Positions 34,513-43,679 of a DNA stretch of 64,000 bases are shown here, piece after piece. The DNA is taken from contig CAVXNC010000014.1 of NCBI GenBank assembly GCA_963762865.1, positions 186,001 through 250,000 on the forward strand, given 5' to 3'. Below the pieces are notes generated by a model, which saw nothing but the letters and a program-made list of their open reading frames with translations, did no database searches and was not told where the DNA came from. Each line of letters begins with the position of its first letter. Within the stretch, counting starts at the first letter, position 1. Source of the DNA: DATHAP01 sp963762865 (GTDB taxonomy: Bacteria; Actinomycetota; Actinomycetes; JACCUZ01). Made by a program: the position numbers and the translations under genes.

Positions 34513-37500
34513 TCAGGCGCTGACGGCGTCCCGGAGCCGCTGCCCGATCACCGTCGTGATGCCGTCCCCGCGCATCGCGACGCCGTAGAGGGCGTCGGCG
34601 ACCTCCATGGTCCGCTTCTGGTGGGTGATCACGATGAGCTGGCTGGCCTCCCGGAGCTCCTCCATGATCGCGATCAGCCGGCCGAGGTTGACGTCGTCGA
34701 GCGCCGCCTCCACCTCGTCCATCACGTAGAACGGGCTCGGCCGGGCCCGGAAGATCGCGACCAGCAGGGCGACCGCCGTGAGCGAACGCTCACCGCCGGA
34801 GAGCAGCGAGAGCCGCTTGATCTTCTTGCCGGGGGGACGGGCCTCCACCTCGATGCCGGTCGTGAGCATGTCGGACGGGTCGGTGAGCACCAGCCGGCCC
34901 TCGCCGCCGGGGAAGAGCCGGGCGAAGACGCCCTCGAACTCGCGCGCGGTGTCCTCGAAGGCGGCGGTGAACACCTGCTCGACCCGCTCGTCGACCTCGC
35001 GGATGATGTCGAGCAGGTCGCGACGGGTGGCCTTGAGGTCCTCCAGCTGTTCGGCGAGGAACTGGTGGCGCTCCTCGAGCGCGGCGAACTCCTCCAGGGC
35101 GAGCGGGTTCACCCGGCCCAGCAGCGCCAGGTTGCGCTCGGCGGCGCGCAGCCGCTTCTCCTGCTCCGTACGCACGAACGGGACCGGGTCGGGCTCCACG
35201 TCGCGCACCTCGTCCGGGGCGGCGAGCGACGGCGGGACCAGCTGGTGCGGCCCGTACTCCTCGACGAGCGCGGTCGCTTCGACGCCGTGGTCCTCCAGGG
35301 CCCTCTCCTGCAGGGCCTCGATGCGCAGTCGCTGCTCGGCGCGGGCGACCTCGTCGCGGTGCACGCTGTCGGTCAGCCGCTCGAGCTCGGTCGAGAGCTC
35401 GCGGGTGCGGCCGCGCAACGCGGCCACCTCGGCGTCGCGCTCGGCCCGGGACCGCTCGGCCGACTCCCGGGCCTGAGCTGCTCGGGCGAGCGAGTGCTCG
35501 AGGTGCGTCAGCGCCGCCTGCGCTGCCAGGGCGACGTCCTGGGCCACCGCGGCCTCGCGGGCCCGGCGTACCCGGCGGGCCTCGGCGCGGGCGCGGGACT
35601 CGCGCTCCTGCGCGGCGGCCCGGGTCAAGGCGTCGGCGCGGCCCGCGAGGGCCCGGGCCCGCTCCTCCCCCGTCCGGACGGCGAGGCGGGCCTCCATCTC
35701 GGACTGGCGGCCGAGACTCGCCTGCTCCTCGAGCCGGTCACGCGCGGCGGTGTCGGGCTCGAGGAGGTCAGGCTCGTCGGCCGGTTCCTCGGACGCGGCC
35801 CGGAGTCGCTCCTCCAGCTCGGCGAGGGTCGCCCGGTCGGTCTCCAGCGCCTCGCCCGCCCGGGTGATCGAGCTGTCCAACCGGTCGGCCTCGCCGCGGG
35901 CGGCGCGGGCCTGGGCCCCGAGCTGGCCGAGCTGCTCGGCGACGGCCGACATGCGGGCGTCGGACTCGTGGAGCTGGTCGAGGGCGCCATGCACGTCGCG
36001 GGACGCGAGCGAGTGCTCCTGGGCGAGCGACTGGATCGCGAAGCGGACCCGGTCGATCCGGTGACCGGCCTCGGCCAACCGGCTGCGAGCCTCGTCGACC
36101 GCGGCCTGCACCTCGAGCAGGCTCGGTGCGCTGACCGAGCCGCCGGCGGCGTGGTCGCGCGCCAGCACGTCACCGTCGCGGGTGACCGCGACGAGGGTCG
36201 GGTCGGCGGACACCGCCGACCGGGCGGCTGCCAGGTCGCTCACGACGACGACGTCGCCGAGCAACCGCACCAGGGCGGGACGCAGGGAGTCGGGGGCGGT
36301 GACCAGGTCGAGCGCGGCGCGGGCGCCGGACGGCAGCGACCGGGTAGTCGGCTGCGGCGGGTGGGCGGCGCCGCCGACCAGCAGGCCGACCCGGCCGGCG
36401 TCGTCGGCCTTGAGCAGTCCGATGGCCGCCTCGGCCGCCGCCAGGTCGGCCACGGCCACGGCGTCGGCGGAGGCGCCCAGGGCGGCGGCGATCGCGGTCT
36501 CGTCCCCCGGTGTCACGGTCACCAGGGCGGCCACCGAGCCGAGGACACCGGCGACCCGGTCACTCGCGGCCAGCAGCGCGCCGGTGCCGTCCTTGCGGGA
36601 GAGCCCGATCTCCAGCGCCTCGGTGCGGGCCACCAGGGCGGCCCGCTCGCGCTCGGCGGTCCGCTCCTCGTCGCGCAGCTCGGCGAGCCGCTCCTCAGCC
36701 GCCGCGAGGCGCAGCGCGGCCTCCTCGTGCGCGACGTCGAGGTCCTCCTCGCCCGCGTCCAGGCCGGCGACCTGGGTCTCCAGGGCGGTGAACTCGCTCT
36801 GCGAGCGCCGCGCCCGCTCGCGCGCCTCGTCCAGCGCGGGGGTCAGGCGCCCGATCTCGGCCTCCCCGGCCTCGACCCGGCTGCGGGCGGCCGCGACGTT
36901 GCCCGAGAGCCGGGCCAGGCCCTCGCGGCGGTCGGCCGCGGCCCGGGCGGCCGCCGCCACCCGCTTCTGCTCGGCGGCAAGGGCATCCTCGGCCCGCTGG
37001 CGGTCGGCGACGGCGGTGCCGAGGCGCTCCCGGTCGCGCGCCACGGCCTGCTCGATCTCGAGCTCCTCGGCGCGGACCTGCTCGGCCTGCCGGTCGAGCT
37101 CGGCCGGGTCCCGGCGGCTGCCCTCCACCACCTCGTCCGGCTCGGCCGCGAGGTGCCGGACCCGCTCCGCGGCAAGCCCGCCGGTCCCCCGGAAGCGCTC
37201 GCGCAGCGACGACAGCCGGTACCAGGTGTCCTGGGCCCTGGCCAGCGCCGGCGCCTCGGTGGCTGCCACCTGCTCGAGCTCGGTCTCCCGGCCGGTGGCC
37301 TCGGCCAGCGCGGCCTCGACCTCGGCGCGCCGGGCGCGCAGGGCGGTCTCGTCGGCGACCTCGGCCTCGAGGGTCGCGGTGAGCTGGACGAGGTCGTCGG
37401 CCAGCAGCCGGAGCCGGGCGTCGCGCACGTCGGACTGGATCACTGCGGCCCGCCGGGCCACCTCGGCCTGCTTGCCCAGCGGCTTGAGCTGGCGGCGCAG

Positions 37501-38109
37501 CTCACCGGTGAGGTCCTGGATGCGGGTCAGGTTGGCCTGCATCGCATCCAGCTTGCGAAGCGCCTTCTCCTTGCGCTTGCGGTGCTTGAGGACACCGGCG
37601 GCCTCCTCGACGAAGCCGCGGCGCTCGTCGGGTCCGGCGGAGAGGACGGCGTCGAGCTGCCCCTGCCCGACGATCACGTGCATCTCGCGGCCGATGCCGG
37701 AGTCGGAGAGGAGCTCCTGCACGTCGAGCAGCCGGCAGGGCTGGCCGTTGATCGAGTACTCCGACCCGCCGTTGCGGAACATGATCCGCGAGATGGTGAC
37801 CTCGGCGTAGTCGATCGGCAGCGCGCCGTCGGTGTTGTCGATGGTGAGGCTGACCTCGGCGCGGCCCAGCGGGGCACGCCCGGCGGCTCCGTCCTTGCCG
37901 GTGCTGCCGGCGAAGATGACGTCCTCCATCTTGCCGCCGCGCAGGGACTTCGCTCCCTGCTCGCCCATCACCCAGGCGAGAGCGTCCACGACGTTGGACT
38001 TCCCCGAGCCGTTGGGCCCGACCACGCAGGTGATCCCCGGCTCGAAGTGGAAGGTCGTCGCCGACGCGAAGGACTTGAACCCCTTGAGGGTGAGGCTCTT
38101 CAGGTGCAC
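34513..38109 (-). CDS. smc: Chromosome segregation protein SMC
   Basis: 1198-aa condensin ATPase. Head motifs: Walker A VVGPNGSGKSNVVDALAWVM (residues ~30-49), signature LSGGERSLTAVALL and Walker B FYVMDEVEAALDDVNLGRL near the C-terminus. Two long coiled-coil arms flank the hinge (~residues 510-670), rich in Glu/Arg/Ala. ATG start MHLKSLTLKGFKSFA is the standard SMC opening. ScpA/ScpB are not in this window. Upstream gap 38110-38243 holds a terminator for the next gene. Confidence 0.96.
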   Translation of the reverse strand: MHLKSLTLKGFKSFASATTFHFEPGITCVVGPNGSGKSNVVDALAWVMGEQGAKSLRGGKMEDVIFAGSTGKDGAAGRAPLGRAEVSLTIDNTDGALPIDYAEVTISRIMFRNGGSEYSINGQPCRLLDVQELLSDSGIGREMHVIVGQGQLDAVLSAGPDERRGFVEEAAGVLKHRKRKEKALRKLDAMQANLTRIQDLTGELRRQLKPLGKQAEVARRAAVIQSDVRDARLRLLADDLVQLTATLEAEVADETALRARRAEVEAALAEATGRETELEQVAATEAPALARAQDTWYRLSSLRERFRGTGGLAAERVRHLAAEPDEVVEGSRRDPAELDRQAEQVRAEELEIEQAVARDRERLGTAVADRQRAEDALAAEQKRVAAAARAAADRREGLARLSGNVAAARSRVEAGEAEIGRLTPALDEARERARRSQSEFTALETQVAGLDAGEEDLDVAHEEAALRLAAAEERLAELRDEERTAERERAALVARTEALEIGLSRKDGTGALLAASDRVAGVLGSVAALVTVTPGDETAIAAALGASADAVAVADLAAAEAAIGLLKADDAGRVGLLVGGAAHPPQPTTRSLPSGARAALDLVTAPDSLRPALVRLLGDVVVVSDLAAARSAVSADPTLVAVTRDGDVLARDHAAGGSVSAPSLLEVQAAVDEARSRLAEAGHRIDRVRFAIQSLAQEHSLASRDVHGALDQLHESDARMSAVAEQLGQLGAQARAARGEADRLDSSITRAGEALETDRATLAELEERLRAASEEPADEPDLLEPDTAARDRLEEQASLGRQSEMEARLAVRTGEERARALAGRADALTRAAAQERESRARAEARRVRRAREAAVAQDVALAAQAALTHLEHSLARAAQARESAERSRAERDAEVAALRGRTRELSTELERLTDSVHRDEVARAEQRLRIEALQERALEDHGVEATALVEEYGPHQLVPPSLAAPDEVRDVEPDPVPFVRTEQEKRLRAAERNLALLGRVNPLALEEFAALEERHQFLAEQLEDLKATRRDLLDIIREVDERVEQVFTAAFEDTAREFEGVFARLFPGGEGRLVLTDPSDMLTTGIEVEARPPGKKIKRLSLLSGGERSLTAVALLVAIFRARPSPFYVMDEVEAALDDVNLGRLIAIMEELREASQLIVITHQKRTMEVADALYGVAMRGDGITTVIGQRLRDAVSA

Positions 38110-38208
38110 GCGGGAGATCTCCTCGCGTCCGCAGCACGCGTGACCGCTGGTGCGCGGTCCGGTGGGTCGCAGACGTTCGTCGGGCGGGGAAGGCCGGGAC
38201 AGAGCCTA

Positions 38209-38225
38209 CCGGCCGGGACGGCCGG
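38209..38225 (-). terminator. Hairpin after the LVIVD protein gene
   Basis: Perfect 7-bp inverted repeat CCGGCCG-GGA-CGGCCGG, 18 nt past the stop at 38244. GC-only with no U-tract; a modest call. Confidence 0.4.
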
Positions 38226-38243
38226 CCCCGACCCGGCGCGCCG

Positions 38244-39836
38244 TCAGGACCCGCGCCGCGCCGGCACCGGCGAGAGCCGGCGGCGCCGCAGGGTCGCCAG
38301 CCCGGTCAGGCCGGCCAGCGCCAGGCCGAGCACCGTCAGTGCGGGATCCGGCCCCCCGGCGAGAGAACCGAGCAGCGGCAGGTCGAGGGCCGAGGCGGCC
38401 GTGCCGGGCAGGTCGACGGTGTAGACGTCGAGCCCGCGGACCGCGTCGACGGTGTAGACGATGTTTGTCTTCCCGCTGCCTGCGACGCCGTTCTTGTTCC
38501 GCTGCGGCACCCAGTAGGCGTCCCAGACCTCGGAGAGCCCGCTGGCGACGTACCCGTACTCCTTGATGTCCGTCGCGTCGCGGACGTCGATGAGCCGCAG
38601 GCCGCCCTCGTAGTAGCCCTGGGCGACGATCCCGGAGGGGTGGAAGTCGAACCAGTGCGCCGAGCAGAACGCCATCTGAGGCGCCGACACGCCTTCGCCG
38701 ATGTCGACCGGGTTGATCCGGTCCAGCGGGGTGATCGTGCCGGGCGCCCCGTCAAGACTGCCGACCTGCCAGGTCTGCATGCTGCCGGCGGTCGCGCAGT
38801 CGGTGTTCTCGTAGTCCTCCTCGGTGACCAGCAGGACGTTGCCGTTGGCGACGCTGGGCGCCTGACCGGACGCGTAGCGGGACGCGTTGGGCCGCGCCGA
38901 GTTGTGGTGGATGAAGTCGTTCCAGGGTCCGGTCACGCCGTGCTCGTCGGTCGTCGCCACCAGCCGCGGAGCGGTCGGCCGGGAGACGTCGAAGATCGCG
39001 CTGCCGCCGGACCCGGTGTGGACGCCGTAGCCCGCGTCGTCGAAGTTCCACTTGTGGCCGGCCCCACTGGTGAAGGCCGCGTTCGGTCCGGCCGCCGGCG
39101 AGCGGAAGGGCTGCACGCCGTCCATGGCCGGGTCGGAGTCGACCTCGCGCGGGTGGTCGAGGTCGGTGAGGTCGACGATCGAGAAGGTGCCGCTGCGCCC
39201 CGCCGTGTAGGCGTACCGGCAGTCGGTCTCGTGGATGCAGCTGACGGTGTGGGTGTTGGTGGTCGTGGCCACCCGGGACCGGATGCGTGGTGCGGTCGGG
39301 TCGGTGACGTCGACGAGCATCACCTCGTTGGACGTCCCGATGTGGTCCGGCTCGCTCGGCGCCGCCTCGACCAGGTCGACCCCGACCAGCACGAAGCGGT
39401 TGGTGACGCCGTCGACCTTCTTCTCGCCGTAGTTCATGGCCTCGTTCTCGAACACGATGTTCGGCAGCACCCCGGTGATCCGCGGCTGGACCGGGTTGCT
39501 GACGTCGTACACGGTGATGCTGTCGGTGCTCGAGACGTAGAAGTAGGGCGCTGACCTGGCGAAGACGCCGGAGATGGCAGCGGTGTCCGGCACGTTGGTC
39601 ACGAACCGGATGTTGGGGCTGGTGACGACCGGGACGGAGACGCCGTCGGTGAACTGCTGGCGCTTCGCCGACGTGTCCGCCGCGTCCTTGCCGTGCGCGC
39701 CGGCGGGGGCGGCGCCCATGAGGGTGCCGGCAGCCAGCAGGGTGGCCGCCGAGGTCGCGGCGAGCAGGCGCCCGGCGATCCGGTGACGGTGGCGTCCCTC
39801 GGGGCGGGGTGCGTCGGGGCGGCGGGCGAGTGACAC
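38244..39836 (-). CDS. Secreted LVIVD beta-propeller-like protein with C-terminal anchor
   Basis: 530 aa from GTG 39836, which has GGAGG 7 nt upstream. Signal peptide: basic RHRHRIAGRLLAATSAATLLAAG, AxA cleavage near APAGAHG. Repeated units resemble the LVIVD family: DSITVYDVSNPVQPRITGVL, NEVMLVDVTDPTAPRIRSRV, GTFSIVDLTDLDHPREV, SAIFDVSRPTAPRLVA, GLRLIDVRDATDIKEYGYV. This implies an exported propeller. The end is a TM segment (LTVLGLALAGLTGLATL) plus RRRR, an anchor, without a clear LPxTG. Function unknown; such proteins sit on the actinobacterial surface. No metal or active-site motif seen. Confidence 0.78.
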   Translation of the reverse strand: MSLARRPDAPRPEGRHRHRIAGRLLAATSAATLLAAGTLMGAAPAGAHGKDAADTSAKRQQFTDGVSVPVVTSPNIRFVTNVPDTAAISGVFARSAPYFYVSSTDSITVYDVSNPVQPRITGVLPNIVFENEAMNYGEKKVDGVTNRFVLVGVDLVEAAPSEPDHIGTSNEVMLVDVTDPTAPRIRSRVATTTNTHTVSCIHETDCRYAYTAGRSGTFSIVDLTDLDHPREVDSDPAMDGVQPFRSPAAGPNAAFTSGAGHKWNFDDAGYGVHTGSGGSAIFDVSRPTAPRLVATTDEHGVTGPWNDFIHHNSARPNASRYASGQAPSVANGNVLLVTEEDYENTDCATAGSMQTWQVGSLDGAPGTITPLDRINPVDIGEGVSAPQMAFCSAHWFDFHPSGIVAQGYYEGGLRLIDVRDATDIKEYGYVASGLSEVWDAYWVPQRNKNGVAGSGKTNIVYTVDAVRGLDVYTVDLPGTAASALDLPLLGSLAGGPDPALTVLGLALAGLTGLATLRRRRLSPVPARRGS

Positions 39837-40044
39837 GTACGACCTCCGGGTCAGCGGTGCCGGCAGCCCCGTCAGGGAGTCGGGACCGTCGCGGTGGACC
39901 ACGAGCGGACCAACGACGCGGGTGAGACGCAGGTCACGCCAGGACCGAGGATGACACCAAAGGGCGCAATCGTGCAAAATCGGTCACAACTTGCCCATAA
40001 CCGGCAGCGCTGCGTGATGGCCGACGCCGGTCCGGACATGCAGA

Positions 40045-40070
40045 ACGGGACGCCACCACGGGCGTCCCGT
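40045..40070 (-). terminator. Hairpin after the 65-aa coiled-coil gene
   Basis: ACGGGACGCC-accacg-GGCGTCCCGT, a perfect 10-bp stem with 6-nt loop, 25 nt past the stop at 40096. Read on the minus strand it is followed by TCTGC. The gap 39837-40095 shows no other feature. Confidence 0.6.
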
Positions 40071-40095
40071 CCGGGTCGAGCTCAGTGCCTGGCGG

Positions 40096-40293
40096 TCAGG
40101 CCAGAGCGGGCTCCTTGGCAACCTCCAGGGAGATGAGGTGCGCGTCGGCGTGCTGGGTGAGGAGCGCGTCGTTCTCGGTGCGCAGCCGGAGGATCTCTGC
40201 CTCCAGGGTGCGTACACGCTCGTGCAGGCGACGCATCTCCATCACCGTCCGGGGGTCCGGACCACCGACATGACCGATGAGAGCCTTCGCCAT
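40096..40293 (-). CDS. Small 65-aa coiled-coil protein
   Basis: ATG start at 40293 preceded by GGAGG. The centre is a heptad-like helix (MEMRRLHERVRTLEAEILRL, then RTENDALLTQHADAHLISLE). No TM or signal peptide, no family I recognise. The good ribosome-binding site and terminator downstream support a real gene. Confidence 0.62.
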   Translation of the reverse strand: MAKALIGHVGGPDPRTVMEMRRLHERVRTLEAEILRLRTENDALLTQHADAHLISLEVAKEPALA

Positions 40294-40536
40294 GCGTGAT
40301 CCTCCACGTGCTGCGTCGTTCCCCGCTGTGGCGGGTGGGATGTTGTCCTCGTGCTACCCCGGCGGGCCCCGCACGGTGGTGCGGTGGTGGGCGGACGCCG
40401 TGGCGCCGGTGGGGTTTCCAGGGTCGCACCCGGGACCCAGAGGGTCAATAGGTCACGGCTTGATCACATCGGAGGTTAGGCCGAACGGGTGGCCGGCGGG
40501 CCTGACAACCAGGACGCGGCGGGAGGTCCCGGACGC

Positions 40537-41754
40537 TCAGCCGCACACGCACACCAGCTGCGAGCCCGGCGCCGGCGCGGGGCCGGGGACCGTCTGCAGC
40601 CGCGCCGGGGACCCCGGCTGCCATGCCCGGAGCGTCCGCCGGCCCGCGTCGGCGCCGGCGGCCCCGTCGACGACGAGGTAGGTGGTGCCGTCCAGGTCGT
40701 CCACCAGCCCGGCCGACAGGTCGACACCGGCGCTCCCGCCGACCAGCAGCGCGCTGTCGCCGCCCGCCACCGCTCGCGCCAGGGCGTCCGGCCCGCCGTC
40801 GGCACCTTGCAGGGCCAGCAGCCCCTGGGCCGACCGGCCGGAGCGGACCGCCGCGAAGCGCCAGTGGTCCGGTGGCTGCACCTCGCGCTGGAAGGCCCGG
40901 TCCCGGGTGATCGTGACCACCAGCACCCGGCACTGTGGACCGGGGCAGTTCTGCGTCGCGCCCAGCACTGCGTCCGGGCTCACACCGAGCAGGCGGGGGA
41001 CGGCGCCGATGACGGCGAACGGCCGCTGGGCGCCCCCGTTGATCGCGCGCTCGGTGGCGGCCAGGCCGAGCTCGAGGCCGTCACCGAGCCGGCGCCGGAC
41101 CAGCAGTGACCGGCCGGTGCCCACCGCGACCAGGCTGGCCGCCCGCCACCCCTGTGCGGGGTCGTACCCGGGGAAGGGGTCGGCCTGGACCGCCCGCCCG
41201 GTGCTGGCGTCGACCTCGACGACCTGACCGCCGGGTCGTTCCACGATGACCGTGCCCAGCGTGCCGGTCGGCCCGAGCACCCGCGACGCGCGGCCGATGG
41301 CGGTCCAGTCCTCCTCGCCAGCGGGGTCGACGCGGAAGAGCGTCCCCGCCGCCGCCCCGACGAGCAGCGACCGCCCGGACGGCATGACGACCGCGGCCAG
41401 GTCGGCCGCCGAGCCCAGGTCGTCCGGGACCTCGGGACCGTCCGACCAGCCCTGCTCGACGGCGACCGCCAGGTGGCCGTCGACCAGGACCACCAGCCGC
41501 CCGCCCGCACCGGCGCCGGAGGCATCGGACTGGTGGTCGGCGGAGAGCAGGTCGCTCTGCGTCACGAGCAGGACGAGGACCAGGCCGGCGGCGACCAGTG
41601 CGGCAGACCGGGCGGCCGGCAGGGTCCACCACGGCCGGCCCGCGGCCGGGCCGTCTCCTTGCTGACCGCCGCCGCGTAGGTGTTCGGGCTCGTCCCCCCG
41701 GCCGCCGGCGAGGACGTCGCCGTCGGTCCGGCCGTCTCCATCGCGGTCAGCCAT
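40537..41754 (-). CDS. Single-TM protein of unknown function
   Basis: 405 aa: a Gly/Asp-rich cytoplasmic N-terminus (~45), one TM helix (SAALVAAGLVLVLLVTQSDL), then an extracytoplasmic region of ~330 residues with beta-rich repeats such as GRLVVLVDGHLAVAVEQGW and AGTLFRVDPAGEEDWTAIG, perhaps a propeller-like fold. Cysteines occur in ATQNCPGPQCRVLV and the terminal LVCVCG. No catalytic motif seen. Start ATG 41754 falls in a 13-bp repeat that offers several ATGs; 243 nt downstream (40294-40536) contain nothing I can name. Confidence 0.62.
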   Translation of the reverse strand: MADRDGDGRTDGDVLAGGRGDEPEHLRGGGQQGDGPAAGRPWWTLPAARSAALVAAGLVLVLLVTQSDLLSADHQSDASGAGAGGRLVVLVDGHLAVAVEQGWSDGPEVPDDLGSAADLAAVVMPSGRSLLVGAAAGTLFRVDPAGEEDWTAIGRASRVLGPTGTLGTVIVERPGGQVVEVDASTGRAVQADPFPGYDPAQGWRAASLVAVGTGRSLLVRRRLGDGLELGLAATERAINGGAQRPFAVIGAVPRLLGVSPDAVLGATQNCPGPQCRVLVVTITRDRAFQREVQPPDHWRFAAVRSGRSAQGLLALQGADGGPDALARAVAGGDSALLVGGSAGVDLSAGLVDDLDGTTYLVVDGAAGADAGRRTLRAWQPGSPARLQTVPGPAPAPGSQLVCVCG

Positions 41755-41777
41755 CGCGGTCAGCCATCGCGGTCAGG
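41739..41777. repeat. 13-bp tandem repeat carrying start codons
   Basis: Three units of catcgcggtcagc (41739-41751, 41752-41764, 41765-41777, last base changed). Read on the minus strand each gives an ATG in a different phase, immediately before the fpg stop region and covering the start of the upstream-transcribed membrane gene. Confidence 0.8.
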
Positions 41778-41785
41778 CACGGGCG

Positions 41786-42673
41786 TCAGCCATGCGCGTT
41801 GCGCGGCCTGGGCTGGCAGCGGGGGCAGCGGAAGGAGGACCGGTTCATGAACGCCTCCCGGACGATGAGCGCGCCGCAGCGGCGGCACGGCAGCCCGGTG
41901 CGGCCGTAGACCGCGAGCGCGCGCTCGAAGTAGCCGCTCTCGCCGTTGACGTTGACGTAGAGGGAGTCGAAGGACGTGCCGCCCTGGTCGAGCGCCTCGA
42001 TCATCACCGCCCGGGCGGCATCGAGGACCTCGATGCTGCGTCGGCGGGTCATCGTCTCGGTGGGTCGCGCCCAGTGCAGCCGGACCCGCCACAACGCCTC
42101 GTCGGCGTAGATGTTGCCGATGCCGCTGACCAGGCGCTGGTCGAGCAGGGCGCGCTTGAGACCGGACCGCCGACGGCGCAGCGCCGCCGCGAAGACCTCG
42201 TCGTCGAACTCGGGGTCCATGGGGTCACGCGCGATGTGCGCGACCTCGACCGGCACGCCCGTGTCGTCGGTGTCCACGAGGGCCATCCCGCCGAACGTGC
42301 GCTGGTCGACGAAGCGCAGCTCCGGTCCGTCGTCGGCGAAGCGGAAGCGCACCCGCAGGTGCAGCTCGTCGGCGGCGTCCGCCGGCCGGATGAGCAATTG
42401 GCCGCTCATGCCCAGGTGCGCCAGGACCGCCTCGCCCACCGAGCCGTCGCCGGGGGCCCCGTCACCCGCGGACAGGCCCAGCCACAGGTACTTGCCGCGA
42501 CGTTCGACATCGACCACGGTACGGCCGGCGAGCCGCGCGGCGAAGTCCTCGGCGCCGCTGACGTGCCGTCGGACGGCTCGCGGGTGACGGACCTCGACGG
42601 ACGCCACAGCACGGCCCGCGACCCAGCGGGCGAGCCCGCGCCGGACGACCTCGACCTCGGGCAGCTCGGGCAG
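41786..42673 (-). CDS. fpg: Formamidopyrimidine-DNA glycosylase (CTG start)
   Basis: Excises 8-oxoguanine and nicks the backbone. 295 aa from CTG 42673: LPELPEVEVVRRGLARW, where the family opens MPELPEVE. The proline after the start is the catalytic nucleophile in this family, so the start cannot lie downstream. In the same frame the upstream codons are TGA GGA GCG CTG TCC GCA CTG, so no ATG, GTG or TTG exists after the stop. KRALLDQRLVSGIGNIYADE, the zinc-finger C-terminus (CRRCGALIVREAFMNRSSF ... CPRC) and QGGTSF are visible. A GAGGAG lies ~11 nt upstream. Confidence 0.88.
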   Translation of the reverse strand: MPELPEVEVVRRGLARWVAGRAVASVEVRHPRAVRRHVSGAEDFAARLAGRTVVDVERRGKYLWLGLSAGDGAPGDGSVGEAVLAHLGMSGQLLIRPADAADELHLRVRFRFADDGPELRFVDQRTFGGMALVDTDDTGVPVEVAHIARDPMDPEFDDEVFAAALRRRRSGLKRALLDQRLVSGIGNIYADEALWRVRLHWARPTETMTRRRSIEVLDAARAVMIEALDQGGTSFDSLYVNVNGESGYFERALAVYGRTGLPCRRCGALIVREAFMNRSSFRCPRCQPRPRNAHG

Positions 42674-42688
42674 TGCGGACAGCGCTCC

Positions 42689-43427
42689 TCAGTCGTCGGT
42701 GGGCAGCTCGTCGGTGGGCACCTCGGCGCGCAGCCGGCGCCAGGCCGTCGCGGCGGCCTCCTGCTCGGCTTCCTTCTTGCTGCGGCCCTGGCCCTGGCCG
42801 TAGTCGTCACCGGCCACCCGGGCGACGGCGGTGAAGAGCTTCTGGTGGTCCGGGCCGGTCTCGCGTGACGACGTACTCGGGGACGCCCATCGAGGCGCTC
42901 GCCGTGAGCTCCTGCAGGGAGGTCTTCCAGTCGAGGCCGGCGCCGAGCGTCGCGGCCTCCTCGATCAGCGGGTCGAAGAGCCGGTGGACCAGGTCGGCGG
43001 CAGCCGGCAGGTGCTGGTCGATGTAGACGGCGCCGAGGACCGCCTCGAGGGTGTCGGCGAGGATCGAGGTCTTGTCGCGGCCGCCGGTGGTCTCCTCGCC
43101 GCGGCCGAGCCGGACGAACTCGCCGAGGCGCAGGTCGCGGCCCACGTCGGCGAGCGCGCGCATGTTGACCACCGCTGCGCGCAGCTTCGCCAGCTGGCCC
43201 TCCGGGAGCTCGGGGTGGCTGCGGAAGAGCGTGTCGGTGACGACCAGGCCCAGGACCGAGTCGCCGAGGAACTCCAGGCGTTCGTTGGTGGGCAGGTTGC
43301 CGTTCTCGTAGGCGAACGAGCGGTGGGTCAGGGCCCGCTCGAGCAGGTCGACGTCGACGGTGACGTCGAGCAGCGCGCAGAGCTCACCGTGCCAGTCGGC
43401 TCCGGCCGGCTCCACTTGCGCGCTCAC
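42689..43427 (-). CDS. rnc: Ribonuclease III, frameshifted
   Basis: Processes rRNA and double-stranded RNA. GTG 43427 begins SAQVEPAGADWHGELCALLD; the signature RLEFLGDSVLGLVVTDTLF and KTSILADTLEAVLGAVYID (catalytic acidic residues) are intact. At 42863 one extra base diverts the frame after ASMGVPEYVVT. Deleting it restores ETGPDHQKLFTAVARVAGDD and a double-stranded-RNA-binding end with a stop at 42689, giving 245 aa. The uncorrected frame ends at 42807 and loses the dsRBD. It lies 20 nt after rpmF. Confidence 0.9.
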
Positions 43428-43447
43428 GCTGTGCCCGGTCCCGTCGC

Positions 43448-43621
43448 TCAGACGTCCAGGACGTCGCGGTCGTTGTAGGTGCCGCAGGTCGGGCAGGCGA
43501 CGTGGGTCAGCTTGGGCTCGCGGCAGCGCTTGCACGGCTGCAGCGGGGCGGCGGTGGTCTTCCACTGCGCGCGGCGCGAGCGGGTGTTGCTGCGCGACAT
43601 CTTCCGCTTCGGGACGGCCAC
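43448..43621 (-). CDS. rpmF: 50S ribosomal protein L32
   Basis: 57 aa from GTG 43621: AVPKRKMSRSNTRSRRAQWK, the family opening, then two zinc cysteine pairs CKRC and CPTC (C-x2-C ... C-x2-C, the C+ form) and NDRDVLDV at the end. It is not an ORF of the usual length for calling, but the sequence is unmistakable. In the rnc/DUF177 cluster. Confidence 0.95.
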   Translation of the reverse strand: MAVPKRKMSRSNTRSRRAQWKTTAAPLQPCKRCREPKLTHVACPTCGTYNDRDVLDV

Positions 43622-43679
43622 GGTCTCTCCTCTTTCGGTGGTGCAGTCGGGTGGTGCTCTTGCGGGTGCTGCTTCCGGG

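Noticed and set aside
34474..38424. 1316-codon open frame antisense to smc
   Set aside because: High GC leaves the opposite strand open. The translation is Gly/Leu/Val shadow with no family features, while the smc frame is textbook.
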